DNA of 64,000 nucleotides from Bacteroidetes bacterium UBA2664. GTDB lineage: Bacteria; Bacteroidota; Rhodothermia; Balneolales; Balneolaceae. The DNA is taken from positions 1-64,000 of the forward strand of contig DEMS01000020.1 in assembly GCA_002359315.1 (NCBI GenBank). The letters are read 5' to 3'. Below the pieces are notes generated by a model, which was not told the DNA's origin, did not search any database, and worked only from the letters and a program-made list of their open reading frames with translations. A program made the translations under genes and the position numbers. Positions 27,489 through 35,646 of the stretch are shown here, piece after piece (position 1 is the first letter of the stretch; each line of letters starts with the position of its first letter).

Positions 27489-28352
27489 ATGAAACAGAGT
27501 CGTCGTTCATTTTTGAAAACATCCGGAATGTTGGCATCCGGTCTTGCAATAGGAAGTATACCATTTTTGAAGTCATGCACAGCAGCGGAAGCTGAATATG
27601 CACCATTTGGCCTACAACTTTATACATTGCGGGACGTGATTGGTGATGATCCGGAAGGAATTATTACACAGGTAGCAGAAGCCGGTTACAAACAGATTGA
27701 AAGTTATGAAGGCCGTCAGGGAATGTTCTGGGGTATGGGAAATACAGGCTTCAAACAGTTTATGGATGATTTGGGTGTTGAGATGATATCTACACATGCC
27801 AATGTATTCCAAAACTATGAACAAAAGGTTGAAGATTTGGCTGCTATTGGAGTGCCGAATATTGTATCCCCATGGATTGGTCCACAGGAATCAATTGATG
27901 ATTTTAAATCCTACGCTGAACAGTTCAATAGAATGGGAGAAATCGCAAGAGATGCCGGGTTGAGATTTTCTTATCATAACCATGCATATACGTTTGAAGA
28001 ACTGGAAGGCCAGCTTCCTCAGGATATTTTAATGAGTGAAACGGATCCGGAATTAGTTGACTTTCAAATGGACATTTTTTGGGTAGTTGCAGCCGGACAC
28101 GATCCGATTGAGTGGTTCCGAAAATATCCGGGACGATTCACATCAACTCATGTGAAGGATTACCAGGAGTTTGATGGCGAAAGAGAATCCGTAATTCTCG
28201 GAAACGGAACGATCGATTTTGCAAATGTATTGCCGGTCGGTCAAGAAAACGGTGTTACCTGGAATATCGTAGAACAGGAAGCATACAGAGATACCACACC
28301 TGTAGATGCAATCATTGCAAATGCAGCATATATGAAAGAGCTGAACGTCTAA
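27489..28352 (+). CDS. Tat-exported sugar phosphate isomerase/epimerase-like TIM-barrel protein
   Basis: A 287-residue protein with a twin-arginine signal (RRSFLKTSG) and a likely lipobox at FLKSC, so a Tat-exported lipoprotein. The mature part is a xylose-isomerase-like TIM barrel (AP_endonuc_2): LQLYTLRDVIG, TQVAEAGYKQIESYEG, LRFSYHNHAYTFEEL, VDFQMDIFWVVAAGHDP, HVKDYQEFDG, and IVEQEAYRDTTPVDAI. The Asp, His and Glu residues in these segments match the metal ligands of the family. Members act on sugars or cyclitols; the extracytoplasmic forms common in Bacteroidota are uncharacterised. It is a single gene ending in a strong terminator. Confidence 0.82.
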   Translation: MKQSRRSFLKTSGMLASGLAIGSIPFLKSCTAAEAEYAPFGLQLYTLRDVIGDDPEGIITQVAEAGYKQIESYEGRQGMFWGMGNTGFKQFMDDLGVEMISTHANVFQNYEQKVEDLAAIGVPNIVSPWIGPQESIDDFKSYAEQFNRMGEIARDAGLRFSYHNHAYTFEELEGQLPQDILMSETDPELVDFQMDIFWVVAAGHDPIEWFRKYPGRFTSTHVKDYQEFDGERESVILGNGTIDFANVLPVGQENGVTWNIVEQEAYRDTTPVDAIIANAAYMKELNV

Positions 28353-28380
28353 TCACCTTCGGCCATAAGATTAAAATTGA

Positions 28381-28434
28381 AGGCTGATCAATCTAAGCAT
28401 GTGAAAACCATGATTAGATGATCAGCCTTTTTTT
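28381..28434 (+). terminator. Strong terminator after the TIM-barrel gene
   Basis: AGGCTGATCA (28381-28390) pairs with TGATCAGCCT (28419-28428), extended by TCTAA/TTAGA and CATG/CATG past a bulge and a mismatch, with a 7-base loop. A run of seven T begins within the end of the stem. It separates this gene from the GntR gene, which starts at 28520. Confidence 0.87.
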
Positions 28435-28519
28435 ATAAGTCGTTCATTCCGGACTGGAAGAATCGAATTGAGTGTGATTTAAATTGGTTGCTAAGCTTTG
28501 AACCTCTTACTTTCTTGAT

Positions 28520-29413
28520 ATGCAACATTCTGCAAATCATATTGCCGATCGTATTCGTTTGATGATTGCCACAAAGCAGTTTCAGGTGGGTGAAACCCTG
28601 CCTTCTACACGTGCCTTGGGTAAGCAGCTGGGAACCAGTTTTCATACTGTTAGAAAAGCTTATCATCAACTCGTTGACGAAGGTCTCATTGTGAGTGAGC
28701 AGGGACGGGGCTTTCTGGTACAGAGACAGAGTACTACCCTGGATAAAACGGATCGATTGGAGTTGGGAGCTACAAAAGTGAGTAAGCTGCTCGAAGAACT
28801 GATCGGGTATGGACTGGATGAGGCAGAAGTGGAAGCGATCTTCGAGGAGCAGGTTAGTTTCATGGAGTGGCCGGAGAGAATTCAAACGATTGCCACTGTT
28901 GGAGAAACCTTAGAACTCGCCAAACTCTTATCGGATTCGATAAAAAATCAAATTGGAGTGAAAAGTCACACATTAATCGCCTCAGATTTTGATGAAGTTG
29001 CCCGGTATGATGCCCTTTTTGTTCCAATTCATTTGATGAAAGATTTTCGGAATTTTGGTGAATCCATACGGATTATGCCGGTTGTTTTTCATTATGATGC
29101 GGATGTGCTGCTCTCTATTCTGGACCGGGTTGAATTGGACGCCATAGGATTGGTTACAGCTGAAGAAGACTCTATACCAAAAATTATCGCTGAACTGAAG
29201 TCACTGATGAAATTTGAAGGTTCTTTTGTAGCCGGTGCAACCTATGGTAAATCTCTCCCACTGTTTGTCAGGAACATCGATTTGATTGTTTACACCCCGG
29301 CCAGTGCCCGACTTGTGGAAGCAAAAATCCCTGAGAAAAACAGAATTAAACTGGAGTACATTATTTCGGAAAAGAGTGCGGATACAATACGTGCGGAGCT
29401 GTGGGATCAATAG
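28520..29413 (+). CDS. GntR-family transcriptional regulator
   Basis: A 297-residue regulator. Residues 1-70 are a GntR winged helix (HSANHIADRIRLMIATKQF, LPSTRALGKQLGTSFHTVRKAYHQLVDEGLIVSEQGRGFLV). The remaining ~225 residues do not resemble the FadR (FCD), UTRA or MocR aminotransferase domains; they look like alternating alpha/beta, with strands such as HTLIASDFDEVARYDALFVP and DAIGLVTAEED, closer to a periplasmic-binding-like or response fold. The effector is unknown. It is isolated between a terminator and a repeat-rich gap, so its target is not evident from neighbours. Confidence 0.8.
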   Translation: MQHSANHIADRIRLMIATKQFQVGETLPSTRALGKQLGTSFHTVRKAYHQLVDEGLIVSEQGRGFLVQRQSTTLDKTDRLELGATKVSKLLEELIGYGLDEAEVEAIFEEQVSFMEWPERIQTIATVGETLELAKLLSDSIKNQIGVKSHTLIASDFDEVARYDALFVPIHLMKDFRNFGESIRIMPVVFHYDADVLLSILDRVELDAIGLVTAEEDSIPKIIAELKSLMKFEGSFVAGATYGKSLPLFVRNIDLIVYTPASARLVEAKIPEKNRIKLEYIISEKSADTIRAELWDQ

Positions 29414-29414
29414 G

Positions 29415-29675
29415 AGTGAAAAGTGAAAAGTTAAAAGTGAAAAGACTGAACGCAGAAAACATACGTGAGACATTAGAAGTCAGAAGGCAGAAGGCAGAGG
29501 GCAGAAGGCAGAGGGCAGTCGTGAAATGTGAGACATGAGATGTGAGATGTGAGTCGAATCCAATTGGGAGGACTCCCCCCTAGTAAGGGGGGCAGGGGGG
29601 TGTTAAGAGTGGAAAGTGGAGAAGTTTTTTAAACTTTTCTAGCTGATAGCTGATAGCTGATAGCTGATAGCTGGT
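29415..29675. repeat. Heptanucleotide tandem repeat cluster with a G-run hairpin
   Basis: Most of the 331 bp gap between the GntR and helicase genes is short 7-bp tandem repeats. Four AGTGAAA-type units run 29415-29442. Eleven in-phase units run 29479-29555, first GGCAGAA/GGCAGAG, then GTGAGAT variants. Five AGCTGAT units run 29641-29675. Between them lies a hairpin CCCCCCT (29575-29581) with AGGGGGG (29586-29592) followed by a G-rich segment and GTGTTA. No ORF or promoter is supported here apart from the AT-rich segment after 29676. Such 7-mers resemble the short tandemly repeated sequences known from cyanobacteria and Bacteroidota; their role is unknown. Confidence 0.85.
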
Positions 29676-29744
29676 AATGCCTTGATCTCAATTAAGAAAT
29701 TGAATACAAACAATGGAATTTAAAAGGAGTTGAAGTAAATCGCA

Positions 29745-31670
29745 GTGAAAGAGATAAAGAAACTAATACGTCAGGCTATGGCCGCCCTGGAATCAGAGAT
29801 TGAAACGGTTCGTGAAAAACCGGCTACAGAAGTTCTCTTTCACGGTGTAAAAAAGGCCAGTGATACTGTAGGGACAGGGCAGGACTATATCTTTGAGTGT
29901 CATCAGCCGGCCATTCGGTTTGCAGAGGAGATCAAATCAAAGATAGGAGATAAACGATTTTTGGTTCATCCGGTTTCGTATGAAGAGAAGTCTGTCGTTC
30001 TGCGTTATCCGGAAGATATTGGAAAAAAGATCGATCAGACTTATGTTGAATGGGAAAATGATTTTGTTTTAAAACGAACCCTTTCTGAATTACAGAAATT
30101 ACTGGATGAAGAGAAAGGGGTTCTGAGTCGTTTAAAAAGGCTTTTTGAACCGGATGATGAATCAATCCCGGCTGATCAAGCCATTGCAGCAGATGATCTG
30201 CGCAATTCTGCACAAACTCAGGCTATTGAAAAAGCAATGAGTTGCCGGTCTTTATTTATTTGGGGTCCACCCGGAACCGGTAAAACCGATACACTGGGTT
30301 ACATCATTGCCAACTATCTGAAAAATGGGAAAAAAGTACTGTTTGCATCCAACACAAACAGAGCGGTTGATGTAGGTCTTTTGAGCGTACTGCGGGCAAT
30401 GAAACAGTTACAGCTGAAAATGGATCCGGATAAAGTGACCCGATTTGGCGACTCAGTTCTGAACAGTGAGGAGTTGGAACCGTATCAATTTGATCTGCAG
30501 ATCGAAAAACAGAACAGCGAAAAGAAGTTGGCTGCTGCAGATTGGATTGGACTGCTTAGCAGACGAGAAACGGCTCTACGGTCTGTGGAGAAACGTTTAA
30601 AAAGCGGGAAAAAACTGACTTCGAATCAGGAGCTGGAGCTGAAATTAATTGAGCAAAAAATCGAAGATGCAGGCGGACTGGAAGAATTGGAGCAGAAAAT
30701 AGAAGAGCTTTCAATGGTCAGTGACCGCAAAGAGCTTTGGAAAAAACGATTCGTGGCGACTACACTGGCAAAAGTTTGTACTTCAGATCTGTTTCATGAT
30801 CTGGATTTTGATGCCGTGGTTGTGGATGAAGGGTCCATGGCAAATTTACCCTATCTGATGGTATTGGCCTCTCATGCAAAATGGCATTTGGTGATTGTCG
30901 GTGACCCGATGCAATTACCCCCTATTGCATTAACTTCTGACCAAAAATCACGGAATTTTCTTGAACAAGACATTTTTACAACAGTATCCGGCGCAGTAAA
31001 CTGCGGAGAACTATTCCACTGGCATGATCAAAACCCAACATTCACCTCTTTTTTCGATACTCAATACCGATTGGAATCATCGCTGGCAGATGTGATCAGT
31101 CAGGTTTTTTATGAAGGCCGGCTTAAAACCGGAAAGGCAGATGAAAACAATTTATCGGACGGAAGAGATCGTGCTTTTCATCTGGTGGATACATCAAAAT
31201 ATGGCCCCGTTCTTGAACAGAAAAGTACAGATCGCGGATTCAATCCTGTTAACAGTGTGCACCAGGAGATCATTATTCGCTTAATGCAGAACATGGAGGG
31301 GCGAGGTATTTTTATGGAACAAGTGGGCATTATTGTCCCATTTAGAAGTGTTGTTTACGATCTTAGAAACCGGCTTTATGATGCAGGAATACGATCGGTG
31401 GAAGTGGGCACAATTCACACTTTTCAAGGCCGTGAAAAAGATTATATCGTATTTGATACGGTGATGAGTGGCGAACAGCAGCATGGGAGGGAGAGGCACT
31501 ACTCGGTCAGGCCATTGGATGAAACCAAAAACGGCCTGAGTGTTCCAAGGTTATTAAACGTAGCCTTTTCCCGCAGCCGAAAAGAGTTGGTTGTGATTGC
31601 AGATATGAATCATATCAATAAGGTGTATGGGAAGAAATTTTTAGGGAAACTTCTAAATAGAATGGTTTAA
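29745..31670 (+). CDS. Superfamily 1 DNA/RNA helicase (DNA2/UPF1-like)
   Basis: A 641-residue helicase with the AAA_11/AAA_12 split. Walker A GPPGTGKT is at residues 174-181 and motif II is DEGS (361-364) instead of the usual DEAS or DEAAQ. Motif III is VGDPMQLPPI. Motif V is GTIHTFQGREKDYIVFDT, and motif VI VAFSRSRKELVV. A charged, coiled-coil-like stretch of about 85 residues (roughly 245-330, rich in Glu, Lys and Leu) sits between motifs I and II. The start is a GTG at 29745 with AAGGAG 15 bases upstream, longer spacing than ideal. Members act in DNA repair, RNA surveillance or defence systems; no effector gene is adjacent here. Confidence 0.85.
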   Translation: MKEIKKLIRQAMAALESEIETVREKPATEVLFHGVKKASDTVGTGQDYIFECHQPAIRFAEEIKSKIGDKRFLVHPVSYEEKSVVLRYPEDIGKKIDQTYVEWENDFVLKRTLSELQKLLDEEKGVLSRLKRLFEPDDESIPADQAIAADDLRNSAQTQAIEKAMSCRSLFIWGPPGTGKTDTLGYIIANYLKNGKKVLFASNTNRAVDVGLLSVLRAMKQLQLKMDPDKVTRFGDSVLNSEELEPYQFDLQIEKQNSEKKLAAADWIGLLSRRETALRSVEKRLKSGKKLTSNQELELKLIEQKIEDAGGLEELEQKIEELSMVSDRKELWKKRFVATTLAKVCTSDLFHDLDFDAVVVDEGSMANLPYLMVLASHAKWHLVIVGDPMQLPPIALTSDQKSRNFLEQDIFTTVSGAVNCGELFHWHDQNPTFTSFFDTQYRLESSLADVISQVFYEGRLKTGKADENNLSDGRDRAFHLVDTSKYGPVLEQKSTDRGFNPVNSVHQEIIIRLMQNMEGRGIFMEQVGIIVPFRSVVYDLRNRLYDAGIRSVEVGTIHTFQGREKDYIVFDTVMSGEQQHGRERHYSVRPLDETKNGLSVPRLLNVAFSRSRKELVVIADMNHINKVYGKKFLGKLLNRMV

Positions 31671-31694
31671 TAAAAAAAAGCAGTGCAAATAATT

Positions 31695-32606
31695 CTATAT
31701 CCACTCTTTGGGGTCTTTTAATACATTGATAAGCTGCTCTTCTCTGGAACCGGCTTTGGGTTTAAAATCATAATCCCATCTGACTTTAGGAGGAAGACTC
31801 ATTAAAATTGATTCAATACGGCCATTAGTCTTCAATCCAAAAAGGGTTCCCCGATCATGGATTAAGTTAAACTCAACATACCTCCCTCGACGGATCTCCT
31901 GCCAATATTTTTGGGCCGGGTTATACGGTTCATTCACTCTTTTCTTCACAATAGGCAGATATGCATCTAAAAAAGCATTCCCGGCATCGGTTACAAAGGA
32001 GTTCCAGTCAGAAATGGATCGGTTTTCATCCCCACGCAAATAATCAAAAAAAAGGCCACCGATTCCCCTCGATTCACCCCGATGTGTATTGAAGAAATAT
32101 TCATCACACTGTTGCTTAAATAGCGGGTAGAGATCGTCGCCATGAGGGTCGCAGGCTTTTTTTAACATCTGATGAAAATGGACAGCGTCTTCATCAAAGA
32201 GGTAATAAGGAGTTAAATCGGCTCCCCCGCCAAACCAGGCATCGGTACGTTGAGTCATCCCTTCATCTTCATAGAGCTCAAAATATCGGAAATTGGCATG
32301 AACTGTTGGAACCATTGGATTTACCGGATGTATGACTAAAGAAATTCCGCCGGCCCAAAACCACCCTTCAGTTACATTGAAATGATTTTTTATTGCATCC
32401 GGCAGTTCTCCGTGTACTTCAGAAATATTCACTCCCCCTTTTTCAAACACGTTGCCTTTTTCGATAACCCGGGTTAATCCGCCGCCACCGCCATCCCGCT
32501 CCCAACTCTCCTCAAGGAATTTTTCCTTTCCGTCCAAACCTTCAAGAGCTGAACAAATTTCGTTTTGTAGAGATTTGATATATGATGCAAATTCTGTTTT
32601 AATCAT
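31695..32606 (-). CDS. hemF: Oxygen-dependent coproporphyrinogen III oxidase
   Basis: A 303-residue enzyme that converts coproporphyrinogen III to protoporphyrinogen IX by oxidative decarboxylation with O2. Motifs are WERDGGGGG, FRYFELYEDE, WFGGGADLTPYY, RGESRGIGGLFFDYL and RRGRYVEFNLIHDRGT, then RIESILMSLPP near the end. It needs no Fe-S cluster, unlike HemN, implying aerobic growth. It is the last gene of the heme cluster and is separated from hemE by a 178 bp gap filled with repeats, so its transcription may be partly independent. Confidence 0.96.
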   Translation of the reverse strand: MIKTEFASYIKSLQNEICSALEGLDGKEKFLEESWERDGGGGGLTRVIEKGNVFEKGGVNISEVHGELPDAIKNHFNVTEGWFWAGGISLVIHPVNPMVPTVHANFRYFELYEDEGMTQRTDAWFGGGADLTPYYLFDEDAVHFHQMLKKACDPHGDDLYPLFKQQCDEYFFNTHRGESRGIGGLFFDYLRGDENRSISDWNSFVTDAGNAFLDAYLPIVKKRVNEPYNPAQKYWQEIRRGRYVEFNLIHDRGTLFGLKTNGRIESILMSLPPKVRWDYDFKPKAGSREEQLINVLKDPKEWI

Positions 32607-32643
32607 ATTCTGTGAATAAAGTAAGAAATAGTATTAAAAAAAA

Positions 32644-32783
32644 GGCAGAACGCAGAACGCAAAAGGCAGAAGAGTCTCAACTGTCCAACAACCAACCAGC
32701 GCGTCATCCTGATCTGCATCAGGATGATGCTTTGTTTAAGTTTCTATCCTGTAACTTCTGCCCTCTGCCCTCTGCCCTCTGCC
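32644..32783. repeat. Nested inverted repeat of heptamers around a CATCCTGA palindrome
   Basis: In the hemE-hemF gap four 7-mers of GGCAGAA type (32644-32671) face four of CTCTGCC/TTCTGCC type (32756-32783), the reverse complement. Midway is a perfect hairpin: CATCCTGAT (32705-32713), four-base loop, ATCAGGATG (32718-32726). Spacers of 33 and 29 bp make the whole nearly symmetric. The right arm abuts the hemE stop. Confidence 0.85.
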
Positions 32784-32784
32784 T

Positions 32785-33831
32785 TCACAAACCATACCCT
32801 TTCACCGTATCTACAAACGCTCTTGCATGATCAACCGGAACGTGGGGTAAAATTCCATGGCCCAGATTGGCGATGTATCGCTGTGTTCCAAATCGATCAA
32901 TCATCCGTTTCGTTTTCAGTTCAATTTCTTTTATTGGAGCGAGCAGATGTGATGGATCAAAATTTCCCTGAAGGGTAATTTGTCCCCCCGTTTTTTCCCG
33001 GGCAAACTCAGGAGAAATTGTCCAATCCAATCCCAATGCAGCCACTCCGCTTTTGTAGCTAAGTCTTTCAAGGGCGTACCAGGAGCCTTTAGCAAATAGA
33101 ATCATGGGGGCACCTTTTACACTTTTTGCAATCTCCATCAATGAGGGTAGTGCCCATTCATTAAAATCTTCAGGACTCAACAGTCCGGACCATGAATCAA
33201 AGAGCTGAACCGCTTGTGCACCGGCATCAACCTGAGCATTCAGGTATTCTATGGTTGCCCGGGTTAACTCATTCATCACATGACGCGATGCTTCCGGGTG
33301 CTGATAGAGAAAAGATTTTGCTTTATCGAAATTTTTTGATCCTTCACCCTGTACCATGTAGCAAAAAAGAGTCCACGGAGCCCCCGCAAAACCAATCAAC
33401 GGAACCCGGCCATTTAACTCTTTTCGGGTAAGAGTGATTGCATCCATTACATAGTGCAGTTTTTCACTGATATCTTCTGCCAAAATGGAGAATGCATCAT
33501 CTTCATTTTGAATGGGATTATCCATCACAGGCCCTTTCCCCTGTATCATCTGCACATCAATGCCCAAAGCCTGCGGGATTGTTAATATATCTGAGAAAAT
33601 AATCGCAGCATCAGGCTCCAGTTCGTCAATGGGCTGAATAGTAATTTCACATGCGAGCTCAGGTGTCTCAACCCGCTCAAAAAAAGTGTATTTCTTTCTA
33701 AGAGTCATGTATTGGGGCAGATATCTGCCTGCCTGACGCATCATCCAGACAGGAGGCCGCTCTACTTCTTCTCCGCGTAGAGCTCTCAGAAAAAGGTCAT
33801 TTTTAAGGGATGGAAAGTTATGGTCACTCAT
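32785..33831 (-). CDS. hemE: Uroporphyrinogen decarboxylase
   Basis: A 348-residue enzyme converting uroporphyrinogen III to coproporphyrinogen III without cofactor. The N-terminal signature RPPVWMMRQAGRYLPQY carries the substrate-binding arginines. The second signature GFAGAPWTLFCYMVQG and the conserved Asp in FSDILTIPQALG follow. The C-terminal YIANLGHGILPHVP ends the barrel. Length is normal. It starts 9 bp after the hemD stop on the same strand, so the two are cotranscribed. Confidence 0.96.
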   Translation of the reverse strand: MSDHNFPSLKNDLFLRALRGEEVERPPVWMMRQAGRYLPQYMTLRKKYTFFERVETPELACEITIQPIDELEPDAAIIFSDILTIPQALGIDVQMIQGKGPVMDNPIQNEDDAFSILAEDISEKLHYVMDAITLTRKELNGRVPLIGFAGAPWTLFCYMVQGEGSKNFDKAKSFLYQHPEASRHVMNELTRATIEYLNAQVDAGAQAVQLFDSWSGLLSPEDFNEWALPSLMEIAKSVKGAPMILFAKGSWYALERLSYKSGVAALGLDWTISPEFAREKTGGQITLQGNFDPSHLLAPIKEIELKTKRMIDRFGTQRYIANLGHGILPHVPVDHARAFVDTVKGYGL

Positions 33832-33840
33832 TATAGATGT

Positions 33841-34590
33841 TCAATTATTAAGAGTATGGACTTCATTCAATATTTGGGCTACAAATTCTAAGAATCGTTC
33901 CGTTTTAGGCTCCGGGGATATATGTACATGTTTCCCGGACTCAATACTCAACTCTTCACCGGTCGTACGGCCGATTGCAAAGAGTTCGGCATTGAATTCT
34001 GATTCAAACCCTCCGCTATCCCGAAACGCCTGTACCGCACTGGGGCTGTAAAAGAGGATTCCATCAACCGTAAGATTTTTAAGATTCATCTGCTCAAGTA
34101 TCGTTTCGTACACAACAACATCTCGTACAGTGATCTCAGAATCTTCTAAAAACTGACGAAATTCATCCCGTCGTCTGTTCCCGCAAAAATGGAGGACGGC
34201 AGCCCCCGAAAGTTTTTGATCACTCAAAAAATCACCCGTTATTTTTCCAGCGAGTCCTGCCCCGTTCTGCTGATCAGGAATGATCGGATTCAAACCTAAT
34301 CCTGAAAGTGCAGCGGCTGTTTTATGACCTACAGCATAAATTTTTAACGGTGAAGCCGGTTGCCCGCCCATTTGCAGGAATTCCTGATAAGCTCTCACGC
34401 CGGATTGACTAGTAAATGCAAGGACAAATTTCCGATTTGTGTCGATTATGCCCTGCACCGGCTGCCAGTTTTGACGGTTTTGTATTCGAATTGCCGGTTC
34501 AATTTTTACATTCAATCCAAGGGATTCACACAATTTGATCTGATTATGACTCAATTCCCTTGTAACCAATATGTGATGTTTTGCTTTCAA
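33841..34590 (-). CDS. hemD: Uroporphyrinogen-III synthase
   Basis: A 249-residue HemD-family protein. It cyclises hydroxymethylbilane with inversion of ring D. HemD proteins diverge strongly; here the two-domain pattern is visible as ILVTRELSHNQIKL, VLAFTSQSGVRAYQEFL, IYAVGHKTAAALSGLGL, VLHFCGNRRRDEF, GILFYSPSAVQAF and FAIGRTTGEEL. Its place between hemC and hemE makes the identity firm. The start is a TTG at 34590, with AGGA some 16 bases upstream; no in-frame ATG gives the conserved N-terminal strand. Confidence 0.92.
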   Translation of the reverse strand: MKAKHHILVTRELSHNQIKLCESLGLNVKIEPAIRIQNRQNWQPVQGIIDTNRKFVLAFTSQSGVRAYQEFLQMGGQPASPLKIYAVGHKTAAALSGLGLNPIIPDQQNGAGLAGKITGDFLSDQKLSGAAVLHFCGNRRRDEFRQFLEDSEITVRDVVVYETILEQMNLKNLTVDGILFYSPSAVQAFRDSGGFESEFNAELFAIGRTTGEELSIESGKHVHISPEPKTERFLEFVAQILNEVHTLNN

Positions 34591-34731
34591 ATATGGATGA
34601 TGTTTTCCTATTAAGCAGTTTTATGTGGTATAAAGTTGGAATGATAATCAGTCTGCTACTTAAACATCCGATTATCGTTTTGATCTATCCTCTTTAATTT
34701 TCAAATAAACGATCTTCTTATTTTGTCAGAT

Positions 34732-35646
34732 CTATTTCCGTATATCTTCAATGATTCGATCGGCCCCTTGCGAGAGCAACTCTTGTGCTGCCTCTCTGCC
34801 CACATGGGTTGAGCCCTCAAAGGGGACACTTTTTTCGATATCATACTGCACAGATCCATCTGTTTTTAAGGCAACTGCATGTAAAATCAATTGATCCCCA
34901 TCCATCCAGGCAAAAGCTCCTACCGGTGCACTGCAGCCGGCTTCCATTTCATTTAAAAGATCTCTTTCGATGGTTGTACAAAACTCTGTTTCTGCATGAT
35001 TTAAAGATCTGGTGATCTCAAAATTCTCATGGTCATCTTCACGGATCATCACCGCCATTGCTCCCTGTGCCGGAGCCGGTACCATCCAGTCCAGATATTG
35101 TGAAATATGATGATCGAGGCCGATGCGTTTAAGTCCGGCCGCTGCAAAAATTGCACCGCTCCAGGAATTCTCGCTTACTTTTCTCAACCGGGTATTCACA
35201 TTTCCCCGAATATTGGTAATGGTATGATTCGGATATTTATGAAGCCATTGAGCTTTTCTGCGATTACTGCCGGTTGCAATTACGACATTGAGCGAATCAT
35301 TCTCCAAAAAATCAATGCCATTCGGTGCTACCAATACATCCCTGGGGTCTTCTCTCTCAAGAACGGCTGAGACTTTTAGTGGGAGTGGGTTATCCGTAGG
35401 GAGATCTTTAAACGAGTGAACTGCCAGGTCGATCTGTTTATTGATGAGTGCATCGTCGAGTGCTTTTGTAAAGACTCCTTTTCCACCCATTTCAGTCAGT
35501 GGAGTGGTAAGATCCAGGTCCCCTTCTGATTTGATGAAGACAATTTCCGTCTGGACACCCTGTTGATTGAGCAGATCGGAAACGGTATTTGCTTGCCAGG
35601 TAGCCAGTTCACTGTCCCGGGTTCCAATTTTGATCGGTTTAATCAT
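34732..35646 (-). CDS. hemC: Hydroxymethylbilane synthase (porphobilinogen deaminase)
   Basis: A 304-residue enzyme that polymerises four porphobilinogens into hydroxymethylbilane. The N-terminus has KIGTRDSELATWQAN, then HSFKDLPTD, TGSNRRKAQWL and NIRGNVNTRLRK. Cys238 in MEAGCSAPVGAF carries the dipyrromethane cofactor. The preferred start at 35646 overlaps the hemA stop by 8 bp; an in-frame start at 35664 adds six residues. A 141 bp gap follows before hemD. Confidence 0.95.
   Translation of the reverse strand: MIKPIKIGTRDSELATWQANTVSDLLNQQGVQTEIVFIKSEGDLDLTTPLTEMGGKGVFTKALDDALINKQIDLAVHSFKDLPTDNPLPLKVSAVLEREDPRDVLVAPNGIDFLENDSLNVVIATGSNRRKAQWLHKYPNHTITNIRGNVNTRLRKVSENSWSGAIFAAAGLKRIGLDHHISQYLDWMVPAPAQGAMAVMIREDDHENFEITRSLNHAETEFCTTIERDLLNEMEAGCSAPVGAFAWMDGDQLILHAVALKTDGSVQYDIEKSVPFEGSTHVGREAAQELLSQGADRIIEDIRK

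Noticed and set aside
29415..29675. CRISPR array in the repeat cluster
   Set aside because: Unit length is 7 bp with no unique spacers, and no cas gene exists in the window.
32612..32978. Short open frames over the hemE-hemF repeats
   Set aside because: They consist of translated heptamer repeats (Leu/Pro/Ser/Cys runs) and the reverse of hemE.
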